64,000 nucleotides of DNA, from contig DATABA010000128.1 of NCBI GenBank assembly GCA_036259835.1, positions 1 through 64,000 of the forward strand, written 5' to 3'. The notes under the pieces are model-generated. The model ran no database searches, had not been told where the DNA came from, and saw nothing but the letters and a program-made list of their open reading frames with translations. Position numbers and translations under genes: made by a program. How positions within the stretch are numbered: position 1 is the first letter of the stretch; every line of letters begins with the position of its first letter. Below, one piece after another: positions 16,424 through 25,222 of this stretch. This DNA is from JALYGK01 sp036259835. Its GTDB lineage: Bacteria; Actinomycetota; UBA4738.

Positions 16424-19081
16424 CTAGACGCCGGTATACGAAACCACGCTTCGGTTGATTGCGTCGTGGGCGGCCCTGGCGATCGAGCGCACTTCCGGAT
16501 CCGCAGCCTCCTCGATTTGCCGGAGCAGGTCGAGCAGCTGCTTGCAGTTTCGGACGAAGTCGCCGGCGGCCAGCCCCCCCGCATCCAGGACGTCCTCCAG
16601 CGACTTTCCTTCGGCCCACTCGAACACGGTCGAAAGAAATCCGGGATCGAGTTCGCGGCAAAGCTCGACCTGATGCGCGTCCTCGGCTCGCCGTACCCTT
16701 CGCCATATCTCCATGAGGTCCCGGTACGTCTGGCGAAGTGACCGCGTGGGGATGTCAGGCTGGCTAGGGGCGCGCTCTCGGGATTCGTAGACCAATGTGG
16801 AGACCAACGCGGCGAGCTCGGATGATGGCAGCCCGTCGAAGAGCCCTTCCGACAATGCCTCGACCACCAGGATGTCGCCCTCACCGTAAATCCGCCTGAG
16901 GCGCTCGCCCTTCTCGGTCAGCGTGAACCCCCGCACGTACCCGAGATCCGCCAGCACGGCAAGAACCCGGTCAAATTGCCTTCCGAGCGTCTCGGTGCGG
17001 GCGCGGATGCGGCGCTCCAGACTGGCCACGTCCTTCTCCAGCTTCGACGCGCGGGCAGCCCACCGTTCGTGCTCCGGGCGGTCGGGGCATGGGTGACATG
17101 GATGAGTCGCCGCCTCGCGCTCCAGCTCGGCGGCGCGCGCCTCTGCCGTTGGGTCGAACCTCACTCGCCGCTGTCGAGGCGGGCGGACCTTCAGCGTGGC
17201 GAGCCTCCCGGCCACGTCTCGCCGGACGCGGGCGCTCCGAGCGCTTCCCGACCGGGGAAGGTCGATGCGAGCCACCGCGCGGGGCGGATCGTCGAAGTCG
17301 TCCAGGGCCACCCGGAAGTACCGACGATCCTGAGTGAGGACCGTGGGGCGGCCGTCGCGACTGCTGATGACCACGGCGAGTCCTTGGCGGCGGGCCGAGG
17401 GAAGGAAGATCACGTCACCGGGACGGAGGGACGAAAGGGCTCGGCGAGACTGCTGGGACCGATCTCGGACATTGGCTCGTCGCGCGTCCTCACGGATCTT
17501 TTGAGCTCCTTCGCGAAGCGCCCAGTACTCGGCGAAGTCGCCTCGATCGCAGACCACGCGGGCGCGGTACCCGTCGAGATACGCCCGGTCGCGTTCGAGC
17601 TCCCGCTCGAGCCTCACCACTCCGCGGTCGGCCAAGAACTGGCCAAACGACGAGTTGAGCAGGTGCCGCGCTTCTTCCCTCGTGTAGTTGCGGACCAGGT
17701 TGACCGCCATGTTGTACGAGGGGCGAAATGACGACCGCAGCTCGTACGTTCGGGTCGATGCCAGTCCCGCGACGCGTTCGAACGGAACCTGCTTCTGATA
17801 TAGAACGACCGCGTAGCCTTCCTCGTCGATGCCCCTGCGGCCGGCCCGCCCGGTCAGCTGGGTGTACTCCCCCGGCGTGAGCATCTCGTGTCGCTCTCCC
17901 GAGAACTTCCACAGGTCCTCGATCACCACCGTCTTGGCCGGCATGTTGATCCCGAGCGAAAGCGTCTCGGTCGCAAACACGACCTTCACCAAGCCCTGCG
18001 CGAAGAGGTACTCGACGGTCTCCTTGAATACCGGCAGCATGCCGGCGTGGTGGGCGGCCACACCGGCGGCCAAGGCCTCCCGAAACTCATAGAAGCCGAG
18101 CGCCGCCAATTCCTCCTCCGCGATCCACGCGGCGCGGGTCTCGGCCACTTCTCGGATTCGGTCTTCGTCTTCCATCGTCGTCAGCCGGACACCCGACTCC
18201 ATGAGGTACCGCACGCTCTGGTCACAACCGGCCCGGCTGAACACGAAGTAGATGGCCGGGAGCATTGCGGCTTCGTCCAGGACCTCGACGACCTCCTCTC
18301 GTTTCGGGACGTAGAACCGTCGGTGCCCCTCACGAGGCCGCTCGGCCCGCATGACGATGGTGCGGCCGTGACGTCCCGCCGCGCGAGGGCGGGTTCGAAC
18401 CCGCATCTCTCGCTTGTCCAACGAAACCAGGTACGGGTTCGGAAGAACCCGCGCATCCTCCTGGATATGCATGTCGTGGAGCTTTCGCCCCACCATGTAC
18501 AGGTTGTGCAGCGGAACCGGCCGCTTCTCCTCGATCACCACGCGGGTGGGGCCGCGAAGCGCCCCGATCCATTCGCCGAACTCCTCCGCGTTCGAAACAG
18601 TCGCGGACAGACACACCACGGCGACAGACAGCGGGAGGTGAATGAGGATCTCTTCCCACACAGCGCCTCGGTACGGATCCTGGAGGTAGTGGACCTCGTC
18701 CATGACGACGGATTCCAGACCGTCGAGCGTGGAGCTGCCCTCGTAGAGCATGTTTCGGAGGACCTCGGTGGTCATGACGACCACGGGCGCCTCCGAGTTG
18801 ATGGAGTTGTCGCCGGTGAGCAGCCCGACCCGGCCTTCCCCGTACCGTCTCGAGAAGTCTCCGAATTTCTGGTTCGACAGCGCCTTCAGCGGCGTGGTGT
18901 AGAACGCCTTCCGGTGACGACCCAGAGCCCGCTCGATGGCGAATTCGGCCACCACCGTCTTGCCGGCGCCGGTCGGCGCGGCCACCAACGCGGAGTCGCC
19001 CGCCTCGAGGGCCTGAATCGCCTTGACCTGAAAGTCATCGAGGGGAAACGGGTAGCGAGCAGCGAACTTCTGAAGGTCCAT
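16424..19081 (-). CDS. helY: Ski2/Mtr4-like superfamily II helicase (HelY)
   Basis: An 885-residue helicase. RecA domain 1 has Walker A APTGAGKT, motif Ia TTPLKALSNQK, DEVH box (VVMDEVHYLQD) and SAT (LSATVSN). RecA domain 2 has TETLSLGINMPAKTVV and QLTGRAGRRGIDEEGYAV. The rest holds a KOW/stalk-like region (about 550-700, basic) and a C-terminal DSHCT-type domain. Length and order match mycobacterial HelY, thought to unwind RNA or RNA-DNA hybrids. In mycobacteria helY directly follows tatC; here the same strand order is kept but four genes are inserted between tatC and helY. Confidence 0.9.
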   Translation of the reverse strand: MDLQKFAARYPFPLDDFQVKAIQALEAGDSALVAAPTGAGKTVVAEFAIERALGRHRKAFYTTPLKALSNQKFGDFSRRYGEGRVGLLTGDNSINSEAPVVVMTTEVLRNMLYEGSSTLDGLESVVMDEVHYLQDPYRGAVWEEILIHLPLSVAVVCLSATVSNAEEFGEWIGALRGPTRVVIEEKRPVPLHNLYMVGRKLHDMHIQEDARVLPNPYLVSLDKREMRVRTRPRAAGRHGRTIVMRAERPREGHRRFYVPKREEVVEVLDEAAMLPAIYFVFSRAGCDQSVRYLMESGVRLTTMEDEDRIREVAETRAAWIAEEELAALGFYEFREALAAGVAAHHAGMLPVFKETVEYLFAQGLVKVVFATETLSLGINMPAKTVVIEDLWKFSGERHEMLTPGEYTQLTGRAGRRGIDEEGYAVVLYQKQVPFERVAGLASTRTYELRSSFRPSYNMAVNLVRNYTREEARHLLNSSFGQFLADRGVVRLERELERDRAYLDGYRARVVCDRGDFAEYWALREGAQKIREDARRANVRDRSQQSRRALSSLRPGDVIFLPSARRQGLAVVISSRDGRPTVLTQDRRYFRVALDDFDDPPRAVARIDLPRSGSARSARVRRDVAGRLATLKVRPPRQRRVRFDPTAEARAAELEREAATHPCHPCPDRPEHERWAARASKLEKDVASLERRIRARTETLGRQFDRVLAVLADLGYVRGFTLTEKGERLRRIYGEGDILVVEALSEGLFDGLPSSELAALVSTLVYESRERAPSQPDIPTRSLRQTYRDLMEIWRRVRRAEDAHQVELCRELDPGFLSTVFEWAEGKSLEDVLDAGGLAAGDFVRNCKQLLDLLRQIEEAADPEVRSIARAAHDAINRSVVSYTGV

Positions 19082-19104
19082 GACGGCAAGTGTATGTCCC
19101 GGTC

Positions 19105-19830
19105 TCAGGGTAACCGGGCGGTTGCGGCCTTCAGTGCCTCCTTCGACATCTCGGCCTCGTGTTCATCGACGAAGGCACGCACGCGTTCGGGCTCTGCCCG
19201 GGACAGCTCGCGGAGGAGCCACCCAACGCCGGTTTGACTGAAGCGCGCGGCGTCCTTGACGTTGGCCGCGCATACGGTGAGAAGAAGACTGGTAAAACCT
19301 CGAAAGAACGCGTCCCCTCGCGGCGCGAGGTTGACGAAGGCGACGGCGGCTGCGCGCCGCTGCCAAAACGGCTCGGCGTGGCGCCACTCAGCGATCAGTT
19401 GGGCTCGTGTCCTTCGATCGTCGGTCTCGACGAAGCGGCCGAGCACCTTCACGCAGTACCAGTCACAAGTGCCCCAGTCGCAGATGTGCTTCTCGAACGG
19501 CCGAGCGAGATCGGTCACGTGTTCCGTGGTGAGGTCGTTCAGCAGAAGCTCACCGAGCATCAGCACACCGGCGAGCTTGTCCTCGGCGTGCCGCTGCTCA
19601 AACTGCCTCAGTGCCACCTCAATTCGTTCCTGAAGCGGGAGGCGGTCAAGCTCTCTTTCGGCCCACACTTCGTGAACGATCTGGCGGATGCCCGCCATCG
19701 GTACGCCGCGAAACGGAATGGCGCCCTTCAGGTAGCGGTCCCACCACAGCTTGGTTTTCGGGTCGGAAGTGGCGGCGAGACGCTTCCCGATGACGGTCGC
19801 GATCGAGCCCCGAGGCTTAGAGCGCGGCAC
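19105..19830 (-). CDS. DNA alkylation repair protein (ALK HEAT-repeat family)
   Basis: About 241 residues, all-helical, of the AlkC/AlkD-like HEAT-repeat glycosylase fold. Recognisable segments are WWDRYLKGAIPFRGVPM, ICDWGTCDWYCVKVLGRFV and FWQRRAAAVAFVNLAP. These fit the short DNA alkylation repair family that excises or handles alkylated bases. GTG 19830 overlaps the end of the upstream hydrolase by 14 bases and is the only sensible start, because the frame upstream lies inside that gene. Whether it has glycosylase activity is uncertain: I could not place the AlkD catalytic residues with confidence. Confidence 0.72.
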   Translation of the reverse strand: MPRSKPRGSIATVIGKRLAATSDPKTKLWWDRYLKGAIPFRGVPMAGIRQIVHEVWAERELDRLPLQERIEVALRQFEQRHAEDKLAGVLMLGELLLNDLTTEHVTDLARPFEKHICDWGTCDWYCVKVLGRFVETDDRRTRAQLIAEWRHAEPFWQRRAAAVAFVNLAPRGDAFFRGFTSLLLTVCAANVKDAARFSQTGVGWLLRELSRAEPERVRAFVDEHEAEMSKEALKAATARLP

Positions 19831-20545
19831 CCACGTGCTCTTGGAGCAGCCGGTTGAACTCGGCCGGTGCTTCGAGATTCGAAAGATGGCCGGCCCCGTC
19901 GATGACCTCCGTGCGCGCTCCCGAAATCTGCTCCCCCATGGCTTTCGTTGCATCCGCGGGGATGAGCGTGTCTCCGGTCGAGGTGATGACCAGCGTGGGG
20001 ACGTCGATGCCGGCGAGGTCGCGGGTCGAGTCCGGCCGTTCCGCCATTCCCGCCGACACCGCGGCGATGGCCTCCGCGGGCTGACGAGCGATGATGTCCT
20101 TCACGCGGCCCCAGAGCTCCTCGGACGCACTCTCGGAAAGGAGCGGAGGGGGGCTGTCGACCAGCACGTTCCCCTCGGTGCGAAGCCGTTGCGCCAGGGC
20201 GAGTCTTCGTTGCTTCCCTTCCTCGTCGTCCGCGACTGCTCGTGTATTGGCGAGGACCATGCCCGCGACGCGGTCGCGGTGCCGCCGCCAGAACGCAAAG
20301 GCCACGTAGCCGCCCAGCGACAGTCCGCACACCACAGCACGGTCGATGCCCTCGCGTGTCAATGCATCCGCGACGGCGTCTGCCGCCGCGTCCATCGTGA
20401 GCGTCTGGTCGTACAGCGCCGTGCCTCCGAAACCCGGAAGGTTGGGGGCCACGATGGCCGTCTTTCCCCCCAGGCCGGTGATCTGTGGTTCCCACATCGA
20501 GGCGTCGAGCGGAAACGCATGAATGAGCAGCAGTCCGTCGGTCAT
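19817..20545 (-). CDS. Alpha/beta hydrolase
   Basis: A 242-residue alpha/beta hydrolase. The oxyanion strand is LLLIHAFPLDASMWEPQ. The nucleophile elbow is VCGLSLGGYVAF (Ser), the acid is the Asp of VITSTGDTLIP and the His is in GAGHLSNLEAP. It resembles the 3-oxoadipate enol-lactonase/haloperoxidase branch, but the substrate is unknown. Its ATG overlaps the stop of the upstream lipid kinase by four bases (ATGA), so the two are coupled and may share a lipid-related role. Confidence 0.85.
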   Translation of the reverse strand: MTDGLLLIHAFPLDASMWEPQITGLGGKTAIVAPNLPGFGGTALYDQTLTMDAAADAVADALTREGIDRAVVCGLSLGGYVAFAFWRRHRDRVAGMVLANTRAVADDEEGKQRRLALAQRLRTEGNVLVDSPPPLLSESASEELWGRVKDIIARQPAEAIAAVSAGMAERPDSTRDLAGIDVPTLVITSTGDTLIPADATKAMGEQISGARTEVIDGAGHLSNLEAPAEFNRLLQEHVGAAL

Positions 20546-21456
20546 GTCACGTCCTTTCGTTCATCTATGGGGACAACAACTCCAAGCGCCGAGGGCACCA
20601 CCGTAAACGTCGCGGGGAGCGTCCCGGCATGCTCGCCGTCGGCGAAGACCTGAAGGGTTCGCTCGGCCGTGATCCCTATCTGGGCCCCGCGAAACCGTTT
20701 CACCTTGGGATGGCTGACGTGCCGTCCGGTGAACACCTTGGGGAAGGTCTTGATGAAGTCCGGCTTCGACACCTCTCCCACAACTGTGACGTCCAGAACG
20801 CCATCGTCGAGTTCTGCGTCGGGACACACGCGCATCCCGCCGCCGTACGATCGGCCGTTTCCCACCGCGATGAGCATCCCCGGCACTTCGTGGTGTTCGC
20901 CGTCAATCGTCATCCCGAATCGAGCGGCCCGGAACCCGGGAAGAAGCATGAAGGTTGCGATGACGTATTTGGTCTTGCCCCTGAACCACCGCATTCGATT
21001 GGCGTACGCGTTCGCCTCCGAGTCGAAGCCGGCGCTTCCCACATTCACGTAGTAACGCTGCCCTTGCGGCAGCTTGAGTCGGACGACGTCGATCCGCTTC
21101 ACGGTTGGTTCTCGCAGGAGACGGACCGCGCCGAGGGGTTCCTTCGGGTTCATCCCGATCAGGCGGGCGAAGTCATTGCCGGTTCCCGCGGGAATCACTG
21201 CCAGCGCGGCCGACCCTCCGGCGGTCATCACGCCATTGACGCACCCGCCAACGTGGCCATCCCCGCCGAGCGCCGCAACCACGTCGGCACCGTCTGCGGC
21301 TGCGGTCCGGGCGAGGCGCTCGGGATCCTGCGCGCTCTGGCTGATGTGAACGGTGTGTTGGATCTCGAGCGACCGAAGAAGCGCCTCGACCTGCGGAATG
21401 ACCCTGGCTCCCTTGCCTCGTCCTGATGTCGGATTGGCCACTACGGCGACCTTCAT
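20542..21456 (-). CDS. Diacylglycerol/sphingosine kinase-like lipid kinase
   Basis: A 304-residue protein of the DagK/YegS family. The N-terminal nucleotide-binding motif reads ALGGDGHVGGCVNGVM (GGDGH at residues 64-68), where most relatives have GGDGT. The substrate-side motif IPAGTGNDFARLIGM is intact, and the C-terminal beta-sandwich carries LAVGEDLK-like strands and FADGEHAGTLPATF. It should phosphorylate a membrane lipid such as diacylglycerol at the inner leaflet. The Thr-to-His change in the GGDGT motif is odd. First gene of the run down to helY, with the hydrolase coupled behind it. Confidence 0.83.
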   Translation of the reverse strand: MKVAVVANPTSGRGKGARVIPQVEALLRSLEIQHTVHISQSAQDPERLARTAAADGADVVAALGGDGHVGGCVNGVMTAGGSAALAVIPAGTGNDFARLIGMNPKEPLGAVRLLREPTVKRIDVVRLKLPQGQRYYVNVGSAGFDSEANAYANRMRWFRGKTKYVIATFMLLPGFRAARFGMTIDGEHHEVPGMLIAVGNGRSYGGGMRVCPDAELDDGVLDVTVVGEVSKPDFIKTFPKVFTGRHVSHPKVKRFRGAQIGITAERTLQVFADGEHAGTLPATFTVVPSALGVVVPIDERKDVT

Positions 21457-21505
21457 GGGGGAGTCCTCTCAACGCACGCGGCCGGAAGCGACCACGAGGG
21501 TTACC

Positions 21506-22240
21506 TCAGCCCGGCGGCGCGTTCTGGGAGACGGGGGTCTTGATGCCGACCCGGGCCTTCAGACTGGCCACCGTCCGATAGCCCTTCGAGAAGAGGTCGA
21601 TGGCCTGGCTCATCAGGTCCTGAGCCTGGCGGGACAGGTCGTCCTGCCTATCCTCCGGCATGGATCCGGCCTCCTCGACCAGGGCACCCGCAGCGGCATA
21701 CAGACGGAACGCTCGAGCAATCAGGAATTGCGCATCCGTCACTTCCTGGCGCGTCATCCCCTCCGCTCGAACGTTCGGGTCCCGTGACACCGTCAGGTCC
21801 GCAGGGATCAGTTCATTGATTTCGATTCGCTGTATCCGTCCGGACGCCGCGGTCGCCGACTTCTTGACCTCCCCACCACGCTTGACAGCATCAGCGGATG
21901 AAAGCTGGCCCTTTTCCATCTGTTCGAGGTCCTCGTTGAACGACTGATAGAAGAAGTAGACGTCCGGTGGAATGACCTGCCGGTCGGTCGGAAACGAGGC
22001 GGTGAGCCGGTTGGTGAAGCTGCGGATGGCCTGCGTCTCACGCCGGCGGAGCTCTCGTTCGCTTCGGTTCTGAAGGAACTGGACCGTCCCGAACGTGATG
22101 CCGATGACCGCGAGCGTCCCCAGCACAATGAGCGTCGAACGCCGCCGAAAGAATGGAGGTTTCCGCACGTAGACCGGCGGCCGCGGTGGCGCCGCGACCA
22201 CACGTCGGCTTCGTGTCTTACCCTTGCCTTTGATCGCCAC
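21506..22240 (-). CDS. Single-span membrane protein of unknown function
   Basis: A 244-residue protein with a basic, Pro-rich cytoplasmic start (residues 1-36), one membrane helix (STLIVLGTLAVIGITFGTVQF) and a helical outer domain rich in charged residues (ERELRRRETQAIRSF, EEAGSMPEDRQDDLSRQAQDL). It starts 16 bases after tatC and is in the same direction, so it is probably co-transcribed with the Tat genes. No family is recognised; by place and topology it could be an accessory of export or envelope work. Confidence 0.7.
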   Translation of the reverse strand: MAIKGKGKTRSRRVVAAPPRPPVYVRKPPFFRRRSTLIVLGTLAVIGITFGTVQFLQNRSERELRRRETQAIRSFTNRLTASFPTDRQVIPPDVYFFYQSFNEDLEQMEKGQLSSADAVKRGGEVKKSATAASGRIQRIEINELIPADLTVSRDPNVRAEGMTRQEVTDAQFLIARAFRLYAAAGALVEEAGSMPEDRQDDLSRQAQDLMSQAIDLFSKGYRTVASLKARVGIKTPVSQNAPPG

Positions 22241-22255
22241 TTGGGCCCCTTGCCT

Positions 22256-23032
22256 CTACCGTTTCAACACGCGCGAAAGCAGGATCGAAAGTTCGTAGAA
22301 GAGTATCAAGGGGAGCATGATCGCCGTCATCGTGAACCAATCCTGGCTCGGCGTAATGACCGCGGAGGCGACGGCGATCAACAGGTAGGCGTAGCGCCGC
22401 CATTCGCGAAGCTTCATGCTCGAAAGAACCCCCACGACGGTGAGGGACATCAGAAGAACCGGCAGCTCGAACGCGACCCCAAAGGCCAGGATCAGAAAGA
22501 TCAGGAAGCTGATGTATTTGGCGATGGACACCACAGCCGTGAGGCGGTCGGTCCCGGCGAACCCCAACAGGAACGAGAGCGCCTTGGGAAGCGTGAGCAC
22601 TGCCAGCCATGCGCCGAGGGCGAACAGCACCACGGACGCCAGGACGAACGGGAGGGCGAACCGCCGCTCCCGTGAGGTCAGGCCGGGTGTGACGAATCGC
22701 CACAGCTGGTACAGCACGATCGGGAGCGCCAAGGCGAACCCGATGAACATGACCAGCTTGATCTTCATGGTGAACGGTTCGGTGACGCTCAGGTAGACCA
22801 GCCGGCACGAGCCGCGACGGTCGACGGCCAGCCGCGGTACTTCCCGAATGAAGTCGCAATAGGGGTTGGAGAGGATCTTGAACACGGGCGGGTAGAGGAA
22901 CCAGCCCGCAAGAGAGGCCACCCCAACCGCCGCCACCGAGATGATGAGTCTCCTGCGAAGCTCGTCCAGGTGCTCGACGACCGTCATCGTCGAGGTGGGA
23001 TCGCGGCGGCGGCGCCGCAGGATTACGGCCAC
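22256..23032 (-). CDS. tatC: Twin-arginine translocase subunit TatC
   Basis: A 258-residue integral membrane protein with six predicted helices and the TatC hallmarks: N-terminal HLDELRRRLIIS, and the loop Glu in LSVTEPFTMKIKLV. Also present are YQLWRFVTPGLTSRERR and VITPSQDWFTM. TatC binds the twin-arginine signal peptide of folded exported proteins. It follows tatA by 42 bases. Together with tatA, pafB/C and helY it keeps the mycobacterial gene order. Confidence 0.95.
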   Translation of the reverse strand: MAVILRRRRRDPTSTMTVVEHLDELRRRLIISVAAVGVASLAGWFLYPPVFKILSNPYCDFIREVPRLAVDRRGSCRLVYLSVTEPFTMKIKLVMFIGFALALPIVLYQLWRFVTPGLTSRERRFALPFVLASVVLFALGAWLAVLTLPKALSFLLGFAGTDRLTAVVSIAKYISFLIFLILAFGVAFELPVLLMSLTVVGVLSSMKLREWRRYAYLLIAVASAVITPSQDWFTMTAIMLPLILFYELSILLSRVLKR

Positions 23033-23074
23033 GGCCTCAACGACCTTTCGTGGGGGCCCGAGCCGGCTGGGCGC

Positions 23075-23320
23075 TTAGCCGGATGATCCGGTTCCCGATG
23101 AAGGGCTCGGCGTCTCGGACTGGTTCTGAGTCGGTCGAGGAGGCTCGTCGTCAAGGTCACGCTCGATCTCGCTGCGGATCTCATCCGATGCCCGGCGGAA
23201 CTCGCGAAGCGATCGTCCAATGGAGCGCCCGATCTCGGGGAGCCGCGTTGGGCCGAACACGATCAGCGCCAGGACCAGAATGATGATGAGCTCGGTAGGG
23301 CCGATATTGAACACTGTCAC
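23075..23320 (-). CDS. tatA: Sec-independent translocase protein TatA
   Basis: An 81-residue protein with one N-terminal membrane helix (GPTELIIILVLALIVFGP), the hinge FGPTRLPEIGR and an amphipathic helix (SIGRSLREFRRASDEIRSEI), then an acidic, Pro/Ser-rich tail. These are typical of TatA/TatE; actinobacteria of this type use TatA as pore former and often encode TatB elsewhere. First gene of the tatA-tatC run. Confidence 0.92.
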   Translation of the reverse strand: MTVFNIGPTELIIILVLALIVFGPTRLPEIGRSIGRSLREFRRASDEIRSEIERDLDDEPPRPTQNQSETPSPSSGTGSSG

Positions 23321-23386
23321 TCCAGCCAGCGGCCGGGAAATATCGCAATTTGGAGTCTAGCATCGGGTCATCGACGGCCTGAAGGG

Positions 23387-23773
23387 GTGTGGGCGGTGCA
23401 CGTTGGGTCTGTGGTGATCGATTGCAACGACTTCTCGGCGATGCTGGCCTTCTGGCAAGAAGCTCTCGGCTACGTCCCGAAATATCCTCCGAAGGAGAAC
23501 GACTGGGCCCTCCTCATCGACCCTCGAGGGGGTCATGTCAACGTGTCGCTCCAGTGCGTTCCCGAGAAGCGGATCGGCAAGAACCGGCTGCACCTCGATC
23601 TGTACGCCGAAGACCCGGACGCCGAGGTCGAGCGATTGCTGAAGCTCGGAGCGAAACGCTTTGAGCGCGTCCCCGAGCCGGGCGAAGACTTCATCGTTCT
23701 GGAGGATCCCGAAGGAAACCTGTTTTGCGTCGTGGACGTCCGGGAGTCCGCGGACTCGGATAAGGAGACATAA
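23387..23773 (+). CDS. VOC-family protein
   Basis: A 128-residue glyoxalase-fold protein, unrelated in detail to the tandem pair at 10786-11586. It has VHVGSVVIDCNDFSAMLAFWQEALGY-type first strand and helix, the metal-type His in NRLHLDLYA, and the final FIVLEDPEGNLFCVVD. This subgroup (glyoxalase-like domain) is common in actinobacteria, substrate unknown. GTG 23387 or the in-frame GTG at 23396 may be the start; GAAGGGG lies just ahead. It is divergent from tatA. Confidence 0.8.
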   Translation: MWAVHVGSVVIDCNDFSAMLAFWQEALGYVPKYPPKENDWALLIDPRGGHVNVSLQCVPEKRIGKNRLHLDLYAEDPDAEVERLLKLGAKRFERVPEPGEDFIVLEDPEGNLFCVVDVRESADSDKET

Positions 23774-23800
23774 GGCGCGCGCCTCGAAAGACGCGTTCGT

Positions 23801-24148
23801 TCAGGCGCTGGGAAGCGCCCGGTACAGCTCTTCGTCGTCCTCGAGCAGGAAGTGGAACGTGATGATGTCGTCCACGGTGAAGGGCGGTCCGTCCGGACGG
23901 TCCTCGTAGACGCTGGTCTCGACCGCATGAACCGGCGCGGGCTCCCGTCCTTCGTCCAGCTCCACACCCGCTGAAAGCAGCAACGCAACGACCTTCCGGT
24001 CGGCCGGCTTCTCCACCGTCTTCCTGCACTCCGGGCAGCTGAAGCGGTAGGAACCTTCGCCGGCGATGTCGCGAACCGAAAGCAGGACGGCCTCGGGGCT
24101 CATGTCGACTTCGCCGCAGGACGGGCAGTTCGTCCGGATGGTTGTCAT
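23801..24148 (-). CDS. Zinc-ribbon protein of unknown function
   Basis: A 115-residue soluble protein. The N-terminal half holds two CxxC pairs (NCPSCGEVDM at residues about 6-9 and FSCPECRKTV about 36-41), which should bind one zinc. The acidic C-terminal half ends with FHFLLEDDEELYRALP. ATG 24148 is chosen because homologous-looking sequence starts there; upstream codons lie in the gap behind pafC. It lies between the WYL regulator genes and tatA on the same strand, a place where mycobacteria have no such gene, so it may be a small partner in the same operon. Confidence 0.6.
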   Translation of the reverse strand: MTTIRTNCPSCGEVDMSPEAVLLSVRDIAGEGSYRFSCPECRKTVEKPADRKVVALLLSAGVELDEGREPAPVHAVETSVYEDRPDGPPFTVDDIITFHFLLEDDEELYRALPSA

Positions 24149-24236
24149 GTCGCCTGAGATATCGACGATGGCCGCAATTTTCTTGATCGGCCTTCCTGCT
24201 GCTCCCCCGTTCGGGGGCGAATTCGAGACCAAAGAC

Positions 24237-25220
24237 TCAGTCGGGGGTCCGTTGGTATAAGGCCAGCGTGTGCCGTGCTGCGTCCCGGACCATGTCGGCG
24301 AGCTCCGGTGGCTCCACAACCTTCGCTTCTCCCCCCAACCGGAGGATGAGCTTGGTGACCCAGGCGAGGTCTTTGGTCGGAAGGGTTACTTCGATGGCCC
24401 CGCCGTCGGCCGCCTTGACCCGTTCGGTTTCGTAATACTCGGCAACCCACCGGGCGGGTGGTCCGAGGAGGAGCCGAACGGCGATGTCGTGTTCGCTTCG
24501 CGTGTAAAGCGGGCGGCCCGGTCCGGGCAGACCGCGCGGCTCGAACGTCTCGCCGGTGGGCCTGGCCGACCGAATCCGGTCGGCGCGAAAGAGGCGTTCC
24601 GCTCCGGCGAGGTAGTCCCATGCCACGATGTACCAGTTGCCGATCGCGGAGAAGAGGTGTTCCGGATCGATGCGACGAGTGGTGAGCTCGTCCCGCGTGG
24701 CGCTGTAGTAGTCGATCTCGAGGCGCTCTCGATGTTCCACCGCCCGTCGCACGGTTGAGAGCGCTTCGGCGATTCGTCCTGCGTCGCCGACCTCCACCCG
24801 GCCGGCCAGGCGCTCAAGAACCTCGGGCCCCATTCCGCGTTCGATCTTTTCAAGGGCGGAGGCGAGAGCCGGGGCTTCCTCGAGTCCGGGCGCGCCGAGC
24901 AGCGCCTTTCCCTTCAGGTAGAGCGCGAGCGCCTCGGCGCGGCTGAGCCGGACGGGCCGCGAAAAGTAGTCCGCCATGCCGATCCACACTCGGCCTTCTT
25001 CGACCTGGACGTCGATGAGGTCGCCGGGCCCGTACGGCGGCAGACCGGAGACGAAGAGGAGGTTCAGGTCCTCGAGGAGCTCCCCCTCCTTGATTCCGAA
25101 GAGACGCGCCACCTCCGAAATCTCAGTTCCGGGGTGTGCGACCAGATACGGGACGACCACCAGCACGCGCCTGAGCCGGTCGGAGGCCTTGCCGGTTCGC
25201 CGCGTGGACGTGTTCGCCAT
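24237..25220 (-). CDS. pafC: WYL-domain regulator PafC
   Basis: A 327-residue transcription factor. It has an N-terminal winged helix (RLRRVLVVVPYLVAHPGTEISEVARLFGI), the WYL domain in the middle (REVEIDYYS-like strand and HLFSAIGNWYIVAWDYLAG) and the WCX extension at the C-terminus (AWVTKLILRLGGEAKVVEP). In mycobacteria PafB and PafC form a heterodimer that activates DNA-damage genes independently of LexA. ATG 25220 is two bases after the pafB stop, so both are translated together. Confidence 0.88.
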   Translation of the reverse strand: MANTSTRRTGKASDRLRRVLVVVPYLVAHPGTEISEVARLFGIKEGELLEDLNLLFVSGLPPYGPGDLIDVQVEEGRVWIGMADYFSRPVRLSRAEALALYLKGKALLGAPGLEEAPALASALEKIERGMGPEVLERLAGRVEVGDAGRIAEALSTVRRAVEHRERLEIDYYSATRDELTTRRIDPEHLFSAIGNWYIVAWDYLAGAERLFRADRIRSARPTGETFEPRGLPGPGRPLYTRSEHDIAVRLLLGPPARWVAEYYETERVKAADGGAIEVTLPTKDLAWVTKLILRLGGEAKVVEPPELADMVRDAARHTLALYQRTPD

Positions 25221-25222
25221 GG

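Noticed and set aside
15453..16706. Long N-terminal extension of the RDD protein
   Set aside because: It is a shadow of sppA in another frame, Arg/Gly-rich and without domain features.
18389..18404. GCGGGTTCGAACCCGC, resembling a tRNA T-arm
   Set aside because: No acceptor or anticodon arms pair around it on either strand, and it lies in the helicase coding sequence.
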